A DNA stretch of 64,000 nucleotides, from positions 124,001 to 188,000 of the forward strand of contig NZ_BMKW01000006.1 of the NCBI RefSeq assembly GCF_014644535.1, in the 5' to 3' direction. The stretch's first letter is position 1; the number at the start of each line of letters is the position of its first letter. The notes under the pieces are model-generated. The model did no database searches and was not told the origin of the DNA. It saw only the letters and a list, made by a program, of their open reading frames with translations. This document shows, in pieces, positions 26,900-35,694 of the stretch. This DNA comes from Neoroseomonas lacus. Its GTDB lineage: Bacteria > Pseudomonadota > Alphaproteobacteria > Acetobacterales > Acetobacteraceae. A program made the translations under genes and the position numbers.

Positions 26900-27267
26900 G
26901 CCGCAGGCTCCCGCAGCAGGGCGAGGACGCCCTTGAACCAGAACAGATGCGCCATGAAGGGTTGGACGTTGCCCTCCACCCGCAGGGCGCCGTTGCGCAT
27001 CAGTGCCATCAGGTCGTGCCAGCCGGGCGGCGGCGGGCTGGTCAGGAAGCGCGCCAGGCCATCCGGGGCGAAGCGTAGCGCCAGGTCAAAGCGCGGCATG
27101 ATGGCGGCGGCAGGGTCGGCACTGATCAGGACGCCGTCGCGGACCACCAGGGTCCAGGCGCGGTCGCCGGCTTCGACCAGGACAGTGGCGTTCAGATGCC
27201 GGCCCCAGCGTGCCAGGCCCGGCGCAGCGGCTGCGCGGGCGGGCAGCGCGGCAAAATTCATGGGCAT
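26896..27267 (-). CDS. SCP2 sterol-binding-domain-like protein
   Basis: About 123 residues (a start at 27261 gives 121). The arrangement VEAGDRAWTLVVRDGVL ... FDLALRFAPDGLARFLTSPP ... LMALMRNGALRVEGNVQPFM is typical of the SCP2 lipid-binding fold, which forms a hydrophobic tunnel for acyl-CoA or other lipids. Ends in a 4-nt ATGA overlap with the alpha/beta-hydrolase gene, suggesting that the pair acts on the same lipophilic compound. Divergent from lutB. No good ribosome site is visible upstream, so the exact start is uncertain. Confidence 0.75.
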   Translation of the reverse strand: MPMNFAALPARAAAAPGLARWGRHLNATVLVEAGDRAWTLVVRDGVLISADPAAAIMPRFDLALRFAPDGLARFLTSPPPPGWHDLMALMRNGALRVEGNVQPFMAHLFWFKGVLALLREPAA

Positions 27268-27413
27268 TCGGGCCTGAGGCTGGACATGATGCTTCCTCAA
27301 TCGTTGCGGGAAGGCTAACCGCCGTCCACTGCCCACGCAAACCCGCCCCTCACGCCGGCGCGCAATTCGCGCTACAGGGTCAGCACGCGAGACCTTTTGT
27401 CGAAGGACACCCC

Positions 27414-28841
27414 GTGGTCCAGATCACCTCACCCGCCTTCAAGCAGAACGCCGCTCGGGCGCTGGCCGATGCCGGTCTGCAGAAGGCGCTTGGCAAGGCC
27501 AAGGGTGCCTTCCTGCAACGCCGTGCCGAGGCCGTCTCGCGCCTGCCGGAATTCGAGCAGTTGCGCGACATCGGGCGCGACATCAAGAACCACACCCTGG
27601 CCAATCTCGATTTCTACCTCGAGACCTACGCCGCCAATGTCGAACGCGCCGGTGGCACGGTGCATTGGTGCTCGACCGCCGATGAGGCGCGCGCTGCGGT
27701 GTTGGAGATCTGCCGTCGCGCCGGGGCGAAGACCGTTACCAAGGGCAAGTCGATGATCTCCGAGGAGATCAGCATCAACGACCACCTGGAAAAGCACGGC
27801 ATCACCCCGGTCGAGACCGACCTCGGCGAATACATCATCCAGCTGCGCCACGAGCACCCGTCCCACATCATTGCGCCTGCCTTCCACCTGAACCGCGAGG
27901 ATTGGGAGGCGGATTTCCGCCGCATGCACACGGACCTCGACCCGAACCGCGTGTTCAACGAACGCCGCGACATCCTGGCGGAGGCGCGCACCAAGCTGCG
28001 CTCACGCTTCCTGGCCGCCGATGTCGGGATCACGGGCGCGAATTTCCTGATCGCCGAGACAGGCTCCTCCGTCATCGTGACGAATGAGGGCAATGGCGAC
28101 CTGACGCAGACCCTGCCGCGCGTGCACATTGCGCTGGCCAGCATCGAGAAGGTGGTGCCGACGCTGGAGGACGCGACCTCCCTGCTGCGCCTCCTGGCTC
28201 GTTCCGCCACGGGGCAGGATTTCTCCGTCTATACGACCTTCAGCACCGGGGCGCGGCGGCCGGCGGACCTGGACGGGCCGGAGGAATACCACGTCGTCCT
28301 GATCGACAATGGCCGGTCCAACATGATCGGCTCTGAGTTCCAGGAGATGCTGCGCTGCATCCGCTGTGCGGCCTGCATGAACCACTGCCCGGTCTATGGC
28401 GCGACCGGCGGGCATGCCTATGGCTGGGTCTATCCGGGGCCGATGGGCTCGGTGCTGACGCCGTCGCTGGTGGGCATCGACAAGGCGGGGCATCTGCCGA
28501 ACGCTTCGACCTTCTGCGGCAAATGCGAGAGCGTCTGCCCAGTGAAGATCCCGCTGCCGAGCCTGATGCGCCATTGGCGGGAACGCGAATTCGAACGCCA
28601 CCTGACCCCGGCGGCGGTGCGGTGGAACCTTGGACTGTGGGCGTGGTTCGCCAAGCGGCCGACGATGTACCGGCTGGCGACGCGGGCGGGCATCGGCGCC
28701 TTGTCGCTGTTGGCGCGGGGGAAGGGGGCGTTCCGGTCGATGCCCTTCGCGGGCGGCTGGACCAAGGGGCGCGACCTGCCTGCGCCGGAACGCGGCGGCA
28801 CCTTCATGGCGCGCTACGCCAAGATGCAGCGGGGGCGCTGA
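27414..28841 (+). CDS. lutB: L-lactate utilization iron-sulfur protein LutB
   Basis: 475-residue Fe-S oxidoreductase subunit. The two [4Fe-4S] clusters are Cys315/318/321/325 in CIRCAACMNHCPVYG and Cys368/371/375 in CGKCESVCPVKIP; the N-terminal part is the LUD domain (KTVTKGKSMISEEISINDHL ... ITGANFLIAETGSSV). The GTG start is set by AAGGA 7 nt upstream. In Bacillus LutABC oxidises L-lactate to pyruvate. Here lutC follows after 4 nt, but no lutA (the cysteine-rich CCG-domain subunit) is seen in this window. Cytosolic complex. Confidence 0.9.
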   Translation: MVQITSPAFKQNAARALADAGLQKALGKAKGAFLQRRAEAVSRLPEFEQLRDIGRDIKNHTLANLDFYLETYAANVERAGGTVHWCSTADEARAAVLEICRRAGAKTVTKGKSMISEEISINDHLEKHGITPVETDLGEYIIQLRHEHPSHIIAPAFHLNREDWEADFRRMHTDLDPNRVFNERRDILAEARTKLRSRFLAADVGITGANFLIAETGSSVIVTNEGNGDLTQTLPRVHIALASIEKVVPTLEDATSLLRLLARSATGQDFSVYTTFSTGARRPADLDGPEEYHVVLIDNGRSNMIGSEFQEMLRCIRCAACMNHCPVYGATGGHAYGWVYPGPMGSVLTPSLVGIDKAGHLPNASTFCGKCESVCPVKIPLPSLMRHWREREFERHLTPAAVRWNLGLWAWFAKRPTMYRLATRAGIGALSLLARGKGAFRSMPFAGGWTKGRDLPAPERGGTFMARYAKMQRGR

Positions 28842-28845
28842 GGTC

Positions 28846-29553
28846 ATGAGCAAGGACGCCATCCTCGCTTCCATCCGCCGCGGACTGAAGCGCGGCCCGC
28901 TGCCGGCCGACCAGCGCGCCATGCTGGATGGGCGGCTCGCCACGCATCCGCGCCATTTGATCCCGGCGCGCTCGCGCGTGCCGCGGCCGGAGCAGGTCGC
29001 GCTGTTCATCCGCAATGTCGAGAAGGAATTCGGCTCGGTCGATCGCGTGGCCGATGCCGCCGAGATCCCTGGCGCGGTGGCGGAATACCTGGCCGCGCAG
29101 AATCTGGAACCGCGCTTCGTCATGGCGCCGAACCCTGACTTGCAGGCGCTGCCCTGGGCCGACAAGCCGCTGCTCGCCTTCGAGGCCCGCCGCGCCGAGG
29201 CGACCGATACCGTCTCCGTCCAGCATGGCTACGCGGCGATCGCCGAGACCGGCACGCTGATGCTGCCCTCCGACCCCGCGCGGCCGACCACGCTCAACCT
29301 CCTGGCGGAGACCGAGATCGTCATCCTGCGCACGTCGCGCATCGTCGGCGCCTATGAGGAAGCCTGGGACACGCTGCGGCGCGAACGCACAGACCCGGTA
29401 ACCGGCGGCTTCATGCCGCGCAACGTCATGCTGGTGACCGGCCCCTCCCGCAGCGCGGATATCGAGCAGACGCTGGAACTCGGCGCGCATGGCCCGCGCC
29501 GGCTGCACATCATCCTGCTGGACGACGACCCCGCCGCTCTGCCCGCTGCATGA
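28846..29553 (+). CDS. lutC: LutC/YkgG-family lactate utilization protein
   Basis: 235-residue LUD-domain protein. MSKDAILASIRRGLKRGPLP opens it, and the LUD core is ISVQHGYAAIAETGTLML-like (TVSVQHGYAAIAETGTLML) with NLLAETEIVILRTSRIVGAY. Partner of LutB in the lactate dehydrogenase complex. ATG 28846 is preceded by GAGG and lies 4 nt after the lutB stop; its own stop overlaps the Smr gene's start (ATGA). Confidence 0.88.
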   Translation: MSKDAILASIRRGLKRGPLPADQRAMLDGRLATHPRHLIPARSRVPRPEQVALFIRNVEKEFGSVDRVADAAEIPGAVAEYLAAQNLEPRFVMAPNPDLQALPWADKPLLAFEARRAEATDTVSVQHGYAAIAETGTLMLPSDPARPTTLNLLAETEIVILRTSRIVGAYEEAWDTLRRERTDPVTGGFMPRNVMLVTGPSRSADIEQTLELGAHGPRRLHIILLDDDPAALPAA

Positions 29554-30083
29554 TGCGACGGCGTCAGCGCGGGTTGTCGGAGGCGGACCGCGCCCTTTGG
29601 CGCGCCTATGCCGCCGAGATCATCCCGCTGCCCGGCCGCGCGCTGCCGCCAGAGCCGGCTCCCCCGCCGGCCCCGCCTGCACCGGTCGCAAAGGTTCCCG
29701 TGGCGGCCGCCCCGACCCCGGCGCGACGCTGGGCGCCGCCGGACATTGCCGTGAACACCCCGCCCTCGGGCCTCGACGACCGCCGCTGGCGCGACCTGCG
29801 GCGCGGCCGCATCGCCCCCGAGCGCACCATCGACCTGCATGGCCGCCGCGCGCAGGACGCCCATGCGGCCGTCCACGCCTTCCTGGCCGATGCCTATGCC
29901 GATGGCCTGCGCTGCGTGGCGGTGATCACCGGGCGCGGTTCGACGACCGAGGGCGGCGTGCTGCGGCGGGAATTGCCGCATTGGCTTAACGCGCCCGATC
30001 TGCGGCGGATCATCCTGGGTGCGGCGCATCCGCACCGGGCCAATACCGGCTCGGTGCATGTGCTGCTGCGCCGGCGGCGATAG
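29550..30083 (+). CDS. Smr-domain protein (MutS2-like DNA nicking/endonuclease family)
   Basis: 177 residues. Residues 1-70 are basic then proline/alanine-rich (PPEPAPPPAPPAPVAKVP), and the C-terminal half is the Smr domain with its TIDLHGRRAQDAHAAV opening and ITGRGSTTEGGVLRRELPHW (GRG loop). Stand-alone Smr proteins of this layout bind or cleave nucleic acid in vitro, physiological role unclear. It is fused transcriptionally to lutBC by an ATGA overlap, an arrangement often seen for Smr proteins near unrelated genes. Confidence 0.88.
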   Translation: MMRRRQRGLSEADRALWRAYAAEIIPLPGRALPPEPAPPPAPPAPVAKVPVAAAPTPARRWAPPDIAVNTPPSGLDDRRWRDLRRGRIAPERTIDLHGRRAQDAHAAVHAFLADAYADGLRCVAVITGRGSTTEGGVLRRELPHWLNAPDLRRIILGAAHPHRANTGSVHVLLRRRR

Positions 30084-30085
30084 AG

Positions 30086-30230
30086 CGCTTTCCGATCGGG
30101 CGACCTCGGCCGACATCCAGCATGCTGCCGTCGGATGACCGGGTGGCGGCGCGGGCCAGTGCCGCATCCGGCGCGTCGGAAAGCGTTTCGGACCGGCTTC
30201 CGATCGGGTGGGATCTCCGGATCGGGTGAC
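30086..30230. repeat. Cluster of short related GATCGGG repeats and an inverted repeat between Smr and KefB genes
   Basis: The 179-nt convergent space holds CGCTTTCCGATCGGG (30086-30100), CTTCCGATCGGGTG (30197-30210) and CTCCGGATCGGGTGAC (30215-30230). The arm CGCTTTCCGA (30086-30095) also recurs in inverse as TCGGAAAGCG (30176-30185), so a 100-nt stem-loop is possible. It may be a small dispersed intergenic repeat; that needs a genome copy count. Confidence 0.45.
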
Positions 30231-30262
30231 GATTCCATGGCGAGCGGACCCCGCGCCCGGCG

Positions 30263-31975
30263 TCAATGCCCGGTCCGCAGCGTCTCGATCGTCAACATCG
30301 CCTCGGCCGGCGGCACGCCAAGGCGATTCATGGCGAAATCCGCCATGCCCAGGGCGATCTCGCGCTCCCCCATCACCACCAGGCCCATGCCCTGTTCGCG
30401 TTCGAGGAAGGCGGCTTCCTCATCGTCATGCGCCCGGGCGGCGGCCATGATGGCAGGGTTGGCGGCGCGCGCGAGGTCGAGCACGCGCCGGCAGCCCGCT
30501 GCCTCGGGCATGGCGAGCACGATGATGCGCGCGGTTTCCGGCCGCGCCGCCAGCAGCACCTCGGACCGCGAGGCGTCACCCCAGACCACCGGGATGCCGG
30601 CGAGGCGCAGCGCCTCGGCCGTGGCATGGTGGGCCTCGATCACGACATAGGGCTGGCCATGGCATTGCAGCGCCTGGGCGACGATGCGACCGACCCTTCC
30701 GTGTCCGACCAGGATTGCGTGGCCTTCGAGACCCTGTGGCGGGGGCTTCGACAAGCGCGCCTGGCCGCGCCGCTTCTGCCAGGCCAGCACGCGCCTGGTG
30801 CCTTCGAGCCACAATGCTAGGCGGTCCGTCAGGGTCTGCATCAGTGGCGTGACCAGGATGGTCAGGGTCACCGCGACCAGAAGAGGGCCGCGCGTCGCAT
30901 CCGGTAGCAGGCCCGCGGTGATGCCGAGCTGGGCGAGGAGCAGGGAGAACTCGCCGATCTGCGCCATGGCGCCGGCGACGGTGGCGGCCGCCGGCAGGGG
31001 CACGCGCAGCGCCAGCAGCAGGGCGAGGATCGCCCCGCCGGTGCCCAGCAGCACCGCCAGCACGGTGGCGACCGAGGTCCAGGGCATGGCGAGCATCGCC
31101 GCCGGGTCGACCAGCCCGCCGACCGAGACGAAGAACAACGCTACGAACACGCGTTGCAGCGGCACCGTATCGGCAGCCGCCTGGTGGCCGAGCGGACTTT
31201 CGCCCAGCAGCACGCCCGCGAAGAAGGCGCCAAGGGCCGGCGAGACGCCGAACAGCGCCGAGGACCCGAACGCCGTGCCGAGGGCGATGACGATGACGGC
31301 GAGGGTGAACAGCTCACGCGATCCGGTCGCCGCGACCCGGGCGAGAAGCTGCGGCAGCAGCACCCTGCCGCCGATCGCCATGGCGGCCAGGAAGGCGAGC
31401 AACTGGAGCCCCGTGGTGGCCAGGGCGGCGGGCAGGCTGACATCCTGCCCCGTATGGGCGAGGGCCGGCAGCAGCACGAGGGCGAGCACGACCACCAGGT
31501 CCTGCACCACCAGCCAGCCCAGAGCGATCCGCCCGGCCTCACCCCCCAACCGGCCGCGTTCTTCCAGCGCCCGCGTCGAGACGGCGGTGGAGGAGATGGC
31601 GAGCGCCAGGCCGAAGATCATGGAGGCGGCAAGGCCGAGGTCGAAGGCGAGGGTGCCGACGGCAGCACCCAGCGCGGTGCCCAGGGCGATCTGCGCCAGC
31701 GCGCCGGGCAGGGCGATGCGCCAGACGGCCATCAGGTCGCGCGCGCGGAAATGCAGGCCGACGGCGAAGAGCAGAAGGGCGACGCCAATCTCGGCCAGGG
31801 CGGCCGTCACGCCGGCGTCGGCGATGAAGCCCGGCGTGTGAGGCCCGACCGCGATGCCCGCGGCGATGTAGCCGATTAGCGGTGGCAGACGCAGCAGCCG
31901 AGCCGCAAAGCCGAGGGCGAAGGCAAGGGCGAGGCCGACGACGAGAGTCGCCACCAGCGGTTCGGCATGGTTCAT
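30263..31975 (-). CDS. Monovalent cation:proton antiporter-2 (KefB/CPA2) with RCK domain
   Basis: 570-residue inner-membrane protein. About 12 hydrophobic helices fill residues 8-385, beginning LVATLVVGLALAFALGFAAR and including YIAAGIAVGPHTPGF, the typical KefB entry. From about 410 a cytosolic RCK/TrkA-N domain starts with AILVGHGRVGRIVAQALQ, an NAD(H)-binding Rossmann loop that gates the channel. Likely potassium (or sodium)/H+ exchange; no KefF/KefG ancillary gene beside it. Start 31975 chosen as the first residue of the membrane domain; the frame extends 19 residues upstream without motifs. Confidence 0.9.
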   Translation of the reverse strand: MNHAEPLVATLVVGLALAFALGFAARLLRLPPLIGYIAAGIAVGPHTPGFIADAGVTAALAEIGVALLLFAVGLHFRARDLMAVWRIALPGALAQIALGTALGAAVGTLAFDLGLAASMIFGLALAISSTAVSTRALEERGRLGGEAGRIALGWLVVQDLVVVLALVLLPALAHTGQDVSLPAALATTGLQLLAFLAAMAIGGRVLLPQLLARVAATGSRELFTLAVIVIALGTAFGSSALFGVSPALGAFFAGVLLGESPLGHQAAADTVPLQRVFVALFFVSVGGLVDPAAMLAMPWTSVATVLAVLLGTGGAILALLLALRVPLPAAATVAGAMAQIGEFSLLLAQLGITAGLLPDATRGPLLVAVTLTILVTPLMQTLTDRLALWLEGTRRVLAWQKRRGQARLSKPPPQGLEGHAILVGHGRVGRIVAQALQCHGQPYVVIEAHHATAEALRLAGIPVVWGDASRSEVLLAARPETARIIVLAMPEAAGCRRVLDLARAANPAIMAAARAHDDEEAAFLEREQGMGLVVMGEREIALGMADFAMNRLGVPPAEAMLTIETLRTGH

Positions 31976-32134
31976 CGGTGGCAGGATAGCGTGTTGCGGC
32001 GCAGCGTCAGCCCATTGTGGATCTGCGTTCATGGTTGTGGGCGGTTCCGTGGGGGGCTTGGGCGAGGGATGTCAGGCGCCACGGTGTGGCGGGGCTTCCT
32101 TCCTGCCTCGGGCTGGGCTATGCGGTTGCGCGAC

Positions 32135-32211
<77 letters not shown>

Positions 32212-32227
32212 ACTAATTCAAGGGCAT

Positions 32228-32253
32228 AGGCGCCACCGCGTAGCGCCTTTTTC
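32228..32253 (+). terminator. Intrinsic terminator after tRNA-Arg
   Basis: AGGCGC / GCGCCT stem with a 9-nt loop followed by a TTTT run, 16 nt downstream of the tRNA. Classic Rho-independent layout. The remaining roughly 200 nt before the IclR stop codon (32457) show nothing I can identify. Confidence 0.75.
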
Positions 32254-32456
32254 ATGCCCCGTTGCCAGATGTTGCCAAGCCCGGCGCGCAGGCCGGCAAG
32301 GGGCATGAGCGGTGGTTGCGCCTGCTTCGCACGCTCCGCGTCTTCGTCGCAGGTCGTCACGGTCATGGTGACATGGGCCCAGCCGGCGATGTTTTGGCCG
32401 AGCTCCCGCAGGGTCGTTCGTGCCCGAACAGTCGGATGCCGGGCTCGCGCGACGGT

Positions 32457-33269
32457 TCAGGCCAATCGGACGGGCAATTTCACGATGAGACGCTCGGCGC
32501 GCTTCGCTAGATCCTGAACGATCCTCAGCAATTGCGCGCCCGGTTGCGCTGCAATGTGCTGGATGGAACCAACCAGCGCCACCGCGGCGACAATGACGCC
32601 ATTCGGATCAAGCACCGGCGCCGCCAACGCATTCACGCCCAGCAGCACTTCCTCAGGCGCGACCGCGTAGCCTTGCGCTCGGACTCGGGCGATCTCGGCC
32701 CTCAGGGCCGCGGCATCGGTGATGGTATGGGCGGTGAAAACCGGGAGCGGCGAGGCCAGGAGTCGATCCAGCAATCCGAGGCTGCCGAAGGCCAGGAACA
32801 CCTTGCCCTGCGCCGACGCGTGCAGGGCCAGGCTGCTGCCGACACGCACGCCGATGTCCACCGGCTGCATACCCGAGACCGTCGTGAGCACGAATGCGCC
32901 CTGCGGTGTCGGCGTGCTGAGGACGACACTCAGCCCAGAGGTGTCGCGCGCCTCCCGAAGCGCGGGCTGGATGGCCACGGCGAGATCGTCGCCGCCGGAC
33001 GCCATGCGCGCCAACAGGGACACTTTCGGCCCGAGAATGAAGCGGCTCGAGGAAGGATCCTGCACCAGGTAGCCGCGATCGAGGAGCGTACGCAGGTGAC
33101 GGAAGGCGGCGCTCTTCGCGATGCCGACGGCGCCGGCAACATGGGTGACGCCGATCGGCTCGTCGGCATAGGCGACGGTCTCGAGCACGGTCAGCACGGT
33201 GTCCGCCGCCTGGACGCCGGTTCTCGCCGACCCTTTGATTTCGCGCATTGGGCTTGGCACCATTTTCAT
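32457..33269 (-). CDS. IclR-family transcriptional regulator
   Basis: About 270 residues. A winged helix-turn-helix near residues 10-75 (TGVQAADTVLTVLETVAYAD ... VGIAKSAAFRHLRTLLDRGY) precedes the C-terminal effector domain (LHASAQGKVFLAF, YAVAPEEVLLGVNALAAPV). Start uncertain: ATGs at 33269, 33263 and 33248 are in frame and none has a strong ribosome site; the longest with family-like sequence is given. Divergent from the operon starting at 33563, with palindromic sites between, so it likely senses the pathway substrate and controls that operon. Confidence 0.85.
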   Translation of the reverse strand: MKMVPSPMREIKGSARTGVQAADTVLTVLETVAYADEPIGVTHVAGAVGIAKSAAFRHLRTLLDRGYLVQDPSSSRFILGPKVSLLARMASGGDDLAVAIQPALREARDTSGLSVVLSTPTPQGAFVLTTVSGMQPVDIGVRVGSSLALHASAQGKVFLAFGSLGLLDRLLASPLPVFTAHTITDAAALRAEIARVRAQGYAVAPEEVLLGVNALAAPVLDPNGVIVAAVALVGSIQHIAAQPGAQLLRIVQDLAKRAERLIVKLPVRLA

Positions 33270-33287
33270 GTTCGCGACAAGAGAACA
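33269..33287. promoter_or_regulatory. Inverted repeat TGTTC-N9-GAACA at the IclR start
   Basis: Five-base arms TGTTC (33269-33273) and GAACA (33283-33287) around a 9-nt spacer, overlapping the IclR start region. The GAACAATG half recurs in the second site at 33439-33449. IclR proteins usually bind dyads next to their own gene. Confidence 0.5.
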
Positions 33288-33438
33288 ATGCGATATCCAG
33301 CGGACTGTCAAGTTAGTTTGCGATGGACGGCCATAACTAACGGAAGTTATTTGAAATATTTGACATATTGCAGATCGTGCCACGATCCAAAGGCGTAGCC
33401 ACTTGACTTCATCGAGTGATCCAGGGTTCCTAATGAGA

Positions 33439-33449
33439 GAACAATGTTC
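33439..33449. promoter_or_regulatory. GAACA-A-TGTTC palindrome upstream of the DHOD-like operon
   Basis: A perfect 11-nt dyad whose arms are the same sequence as the site at 33269-33287, in the AT-richer divergent region (roughly 33285-33475). Two copies of one motif between an IclR gene and a divergent operon fit operator function. The rest of this 293-nt region holds only an AT-rich promoter-like stretch (TTGACA at 33360). Confidence 0.55.
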
Positions 33450-33562
33450 GCATATGAGGAACGATCTGTGATCACCGTGAACGCCGCGGCGCGCGGCAAG
33501 GCGCCGCGACGGGTCAGACCGGCCCAGCCCGTCCGGACGCCCCAAGATCGGATCGCCGGCTG

Positions 33563-34636
33563 ATGAGCGCGTCGCTCGAAGTTCCGATCGGCACGCTGCG
33601 GCTGAAGAACCCGGTCATCGCCGCGGCGGCCGAACACATGATCGATGCGGATGGCGTGCGTGCGGCGATCCGTGCCGGCGCCGGCGCCGTGGCGGTGAAG
33701 TCCACCAACGAATCCGACGCGGCGAAGGACCAGTTGCAGCGCGCCGAATACGTCGCGCTGGATGAACGCTGGCAACCCGTGCCCTGGGGCCCACAGGCGC
33801 CGCGTTCCGTCACCCTCGCCACGCGGTCGGGGCTTTCCCCGCTGCCCTTCGACGCCTGGCTGGAACAGGCAGTCTCGCTGGATCGCCTGGCGCGAGCGGA
33901 AGATGCGCTGCTGGTGCCGAGCCTCATCCTCGGGGCGATGGAACCGGCGCTCGCGATGGCACGCCGGGTCGAGCAGGCCGGCCTGCGCGTGCTCGAATTC
34001 AATATCGGCACCCCCTATGCCAGCCAGGCGGCGAAGGGCGTCGTCGCCACGGAACTTTCCCCCATGCGTGTCGGAGAGATCGTCACACAGCTCCGCGCAA
34101 CGACATCCCTGCCGGTGTGGATCAAGATCACCGGGCAGAGCGAGCGCGTCCCTGACCTCGCCGCCGCCGCCTTCGATGCCGGCGCGCAATCCGTCGTCAT
34201 GGCCGGGCGGCTGCTCGGCATGGTGCCGGACCTCGAAACCCTCGCACCGATGCTCGGCACCAGCCTTGGCATCGGCGGCTACTGGAACCTGCCGCTGACC
34301 TGCCATTGGCTCGCGCTGTCGCGCACGAAGCTCGGGCCGGGCACGCCGCTGATCGGCATCAACGGCGCGCAGGACGGGCTGGATGTCGCCCGCATGATGC
34401 TGGCGGGCGCGTCGGGCGTCGGCATCGCCTCGAACGTCATGCTGCGCGGCTTCGGCGTACTGACGGACGCCGTGACACAGCTCGCGGACTATCTGAACCG
34501 CAAGGGGCTGAGCGCCGAACAGGTCATCGGCCGCGCCGCCGATGCGCGGCGCAGCTTCGCCGAGATGCCGCTGCGCACCGATCAATGGCGCGCATTCATC
34601 CCGTCGACGGACGGGCAAATCACGAAGGAACGTTGA
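33563..34636 (+). CDS. Dihydroorotate-dehydrogenase-like flavoprotein
   Basis: 357 residues with the (beta/alpha)8 FMN fold of the dihydroorotate/dihydropyrimidine dehydrogenase group. Opening SLEVPIGTLRLKNPVIAAAA matches the L-KNP start of the family; VLEFNIGTPYASQAAKGV and PVWIKITGQSERVPDLA are the substrate/FMN strand segments, and GINGAQDGLDVARMMLAGAS the phosphate-binding end. It lacks the iron-sulfur domains of PreA/DPYD. Genome context (IclR, Bug proteins, cupin, DUF6282 hydrolase) points to catabolism rather than pyrimidine synthesis. It may reduce or dehydrogenate a small heterocycle or ring imide, which is inference. First gene of the IclR-facing operon, start without a good ribosome site. 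Confidence 0.8.
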   Translation: MSASLEVPIGTLRLKNPVIAAAAEHMIDADGVRAAIRAGAGAVAVKSTNESDAAKDQLQRAEYVALDERWQPVPWGPQAPRSVTLATRSGLSPLPFDAWLEQAVSLDRLARAEDALLVPSLILGAMEPALAMARRVEQAGLRVLEFNIGTPYASQAAKGVVATELSPMRVGEIVTQLRATTSLPVWIKITGQSERVPDLAAAAFDAGAQSVVMAGRLLGMVPDLETLAPMLGTSLGIGGYWNLPLTCHWLALSRTKLGPGTPLIGINGAQDGLDVARMMLAGASGVGIASNVMLRGFGVLTDAVTQLADYLNRKGLSAEQVIGRAADARRSFAEMPLRTDQWRAFIPSTDGQITKER

Positions 34637-34640
34637 GTCC

Positions 34641-35654
34641 ATGTCGGAGAGGATCGCTCCCCCCATCACCCTGTCGCGCCGCCGGGCCTTCGCCACGGGC
34701 GCATTGCTCGCCGCACCCGCGCTGCTGCGCATCGAACCCGCCCTCGCACAGCAGGGCTGGCCCGATCGCCCATTGCGCCTCGTCGTCGGCTTCGGTCCGG
34801 GCGGTGCGGGCGATCTCACCGCGCGGCTGATCGGCCCGAAGCTGACGGAAGCGTTGGGACGGCCCGTGGTGATCGAGAACCGGCCCGGCGCCGGCAGCAT
34901 CGTCGCGGCGGAATCCGTCGCGCGGTCGCAGCCGGATGGCTATACGTGGCTGCTCGCGACAAACACCACCGCGACGGCGCCGTTCCTGTACAATCGCCTG
35001 CCCTTCGACCCGATGCGCGACTTCGAGCTGGTCTCGCGCGTGTCCTTCTTCGATCACGTCATCGCCGTGACGCCGAACCTGCCGGTGCAGAAGCTCTCCG
35101 ACCTGCCCGCCTATGCGCGCGCCAATCCGGGCAAGCTGAACATCGGCTCGATCAGTGTCGGCAACGCGACGAATCTCGGGGCGGATCTGCTGCGCAGCAT
35201 GCTCGGCCTGCAGGACGTCACGCTCGTGACCTATCGCAGCACGCCCGAGCTGTTGAACGCCACGGCGACCGGCGAGGTGCAGGTCGCCTCGGAAATCCTG
35301 CCGCCGGCGCTGCCGCAGATCACCGGCGGGCGCATCCGGGCCATCGCGATCGCCGCGCCGGAGCGCTTCGCCCGCCTGCCGGACGTGCCGACCTCGGCCG
35401 AAAGCGGATTGCCGGGCTACATCGTGCGGTCCTGGAACGGCATTGCCCTGGCGGCGCGCACGCCGCGCCCGATCGTGGACAAGCTGAATGCCGAGCTGAA
35501 GCGAATCCTCGACCTGCCCGATGTGCGCGACAGGCTGCTCGACATGGGCGTCAGCCCCAGCACGACGACGCCAGAGGAATTCCGCGCCTTCTTCGTCGAG
35601 GAAGCCGCGCGCTGGGCCCGCGTCATCGCGGATGCGGGGATCGAGAAGCAGTAG
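34641..35654 (+). CDS. Bug/TctC-family solute-binding protein (first of a tandem pair)
   Basis: 337-residue periplasmic binding protein with a twin-arginine-type signal (LSRRRAFATGALLAAPALLR ... ALAQQ). Family marks: DRPLRLVVGFGPGGAGDLTA, VVIENRPGAGSIVAAE, PDGYTWLLA and VRSWNGIALAARTPRP. The start lies 4 nt after the dehydrogenase stop. It is followed by a sister gene 40 nt on; the two share the segments YRSTPELLNATATGEVQVA versus YRSTPDLLNATATGDVQLA, which points to a recent tandem duplication. Ligand not known; no TctA/TctB here. Confidence 0.9.
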   Translation: MSERIAPPITLSRRRAFATGALLAAPALLRIEPALAQQGWPDRPLRLVVGFGPGGAGDLTARLIGPKLTEALGRPVVIENRPGAGSIVAAESVARSQPDGYTWLLATNTTATAPFLYNRLPFDPMRDFELVSRVSFFDHVIAVTPNLPVQKLSDLPAYARANPGKLNIGSISVGNATNLGADLLRSMLGLQDVTLVTYRSTPELLNATATGEVQVASEILPPALPQITGGRIRAIAIAAPERFARLPDVPTSAESGLPGYIVRSWNGIALAARTPRPIVDKLNAELKRILDLPDVRDRLLDMGVSPSTTTPEEFRAFFVEEAARWARVIADAGIEKQ

Positions 35655-35694
35655 CCGCCGGGCGAGCCGGGCAATCGAGAGGAGGAAGATTACG

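Noticed and set aside
32254..32517. Possible integrase relic or attachment site next to the tRNA
   Set aside because: No recombinase motif, no repeat of the tRNA 3' end seen in the window; short open frames there look random.
33563..34636. pyrD (dihydroorotate dehydrogenase)
   Set aside because: It lacks the usual pyrimidine-synthesis context and motifs and is the first gene of a catabolic operon; only the fold is shared.
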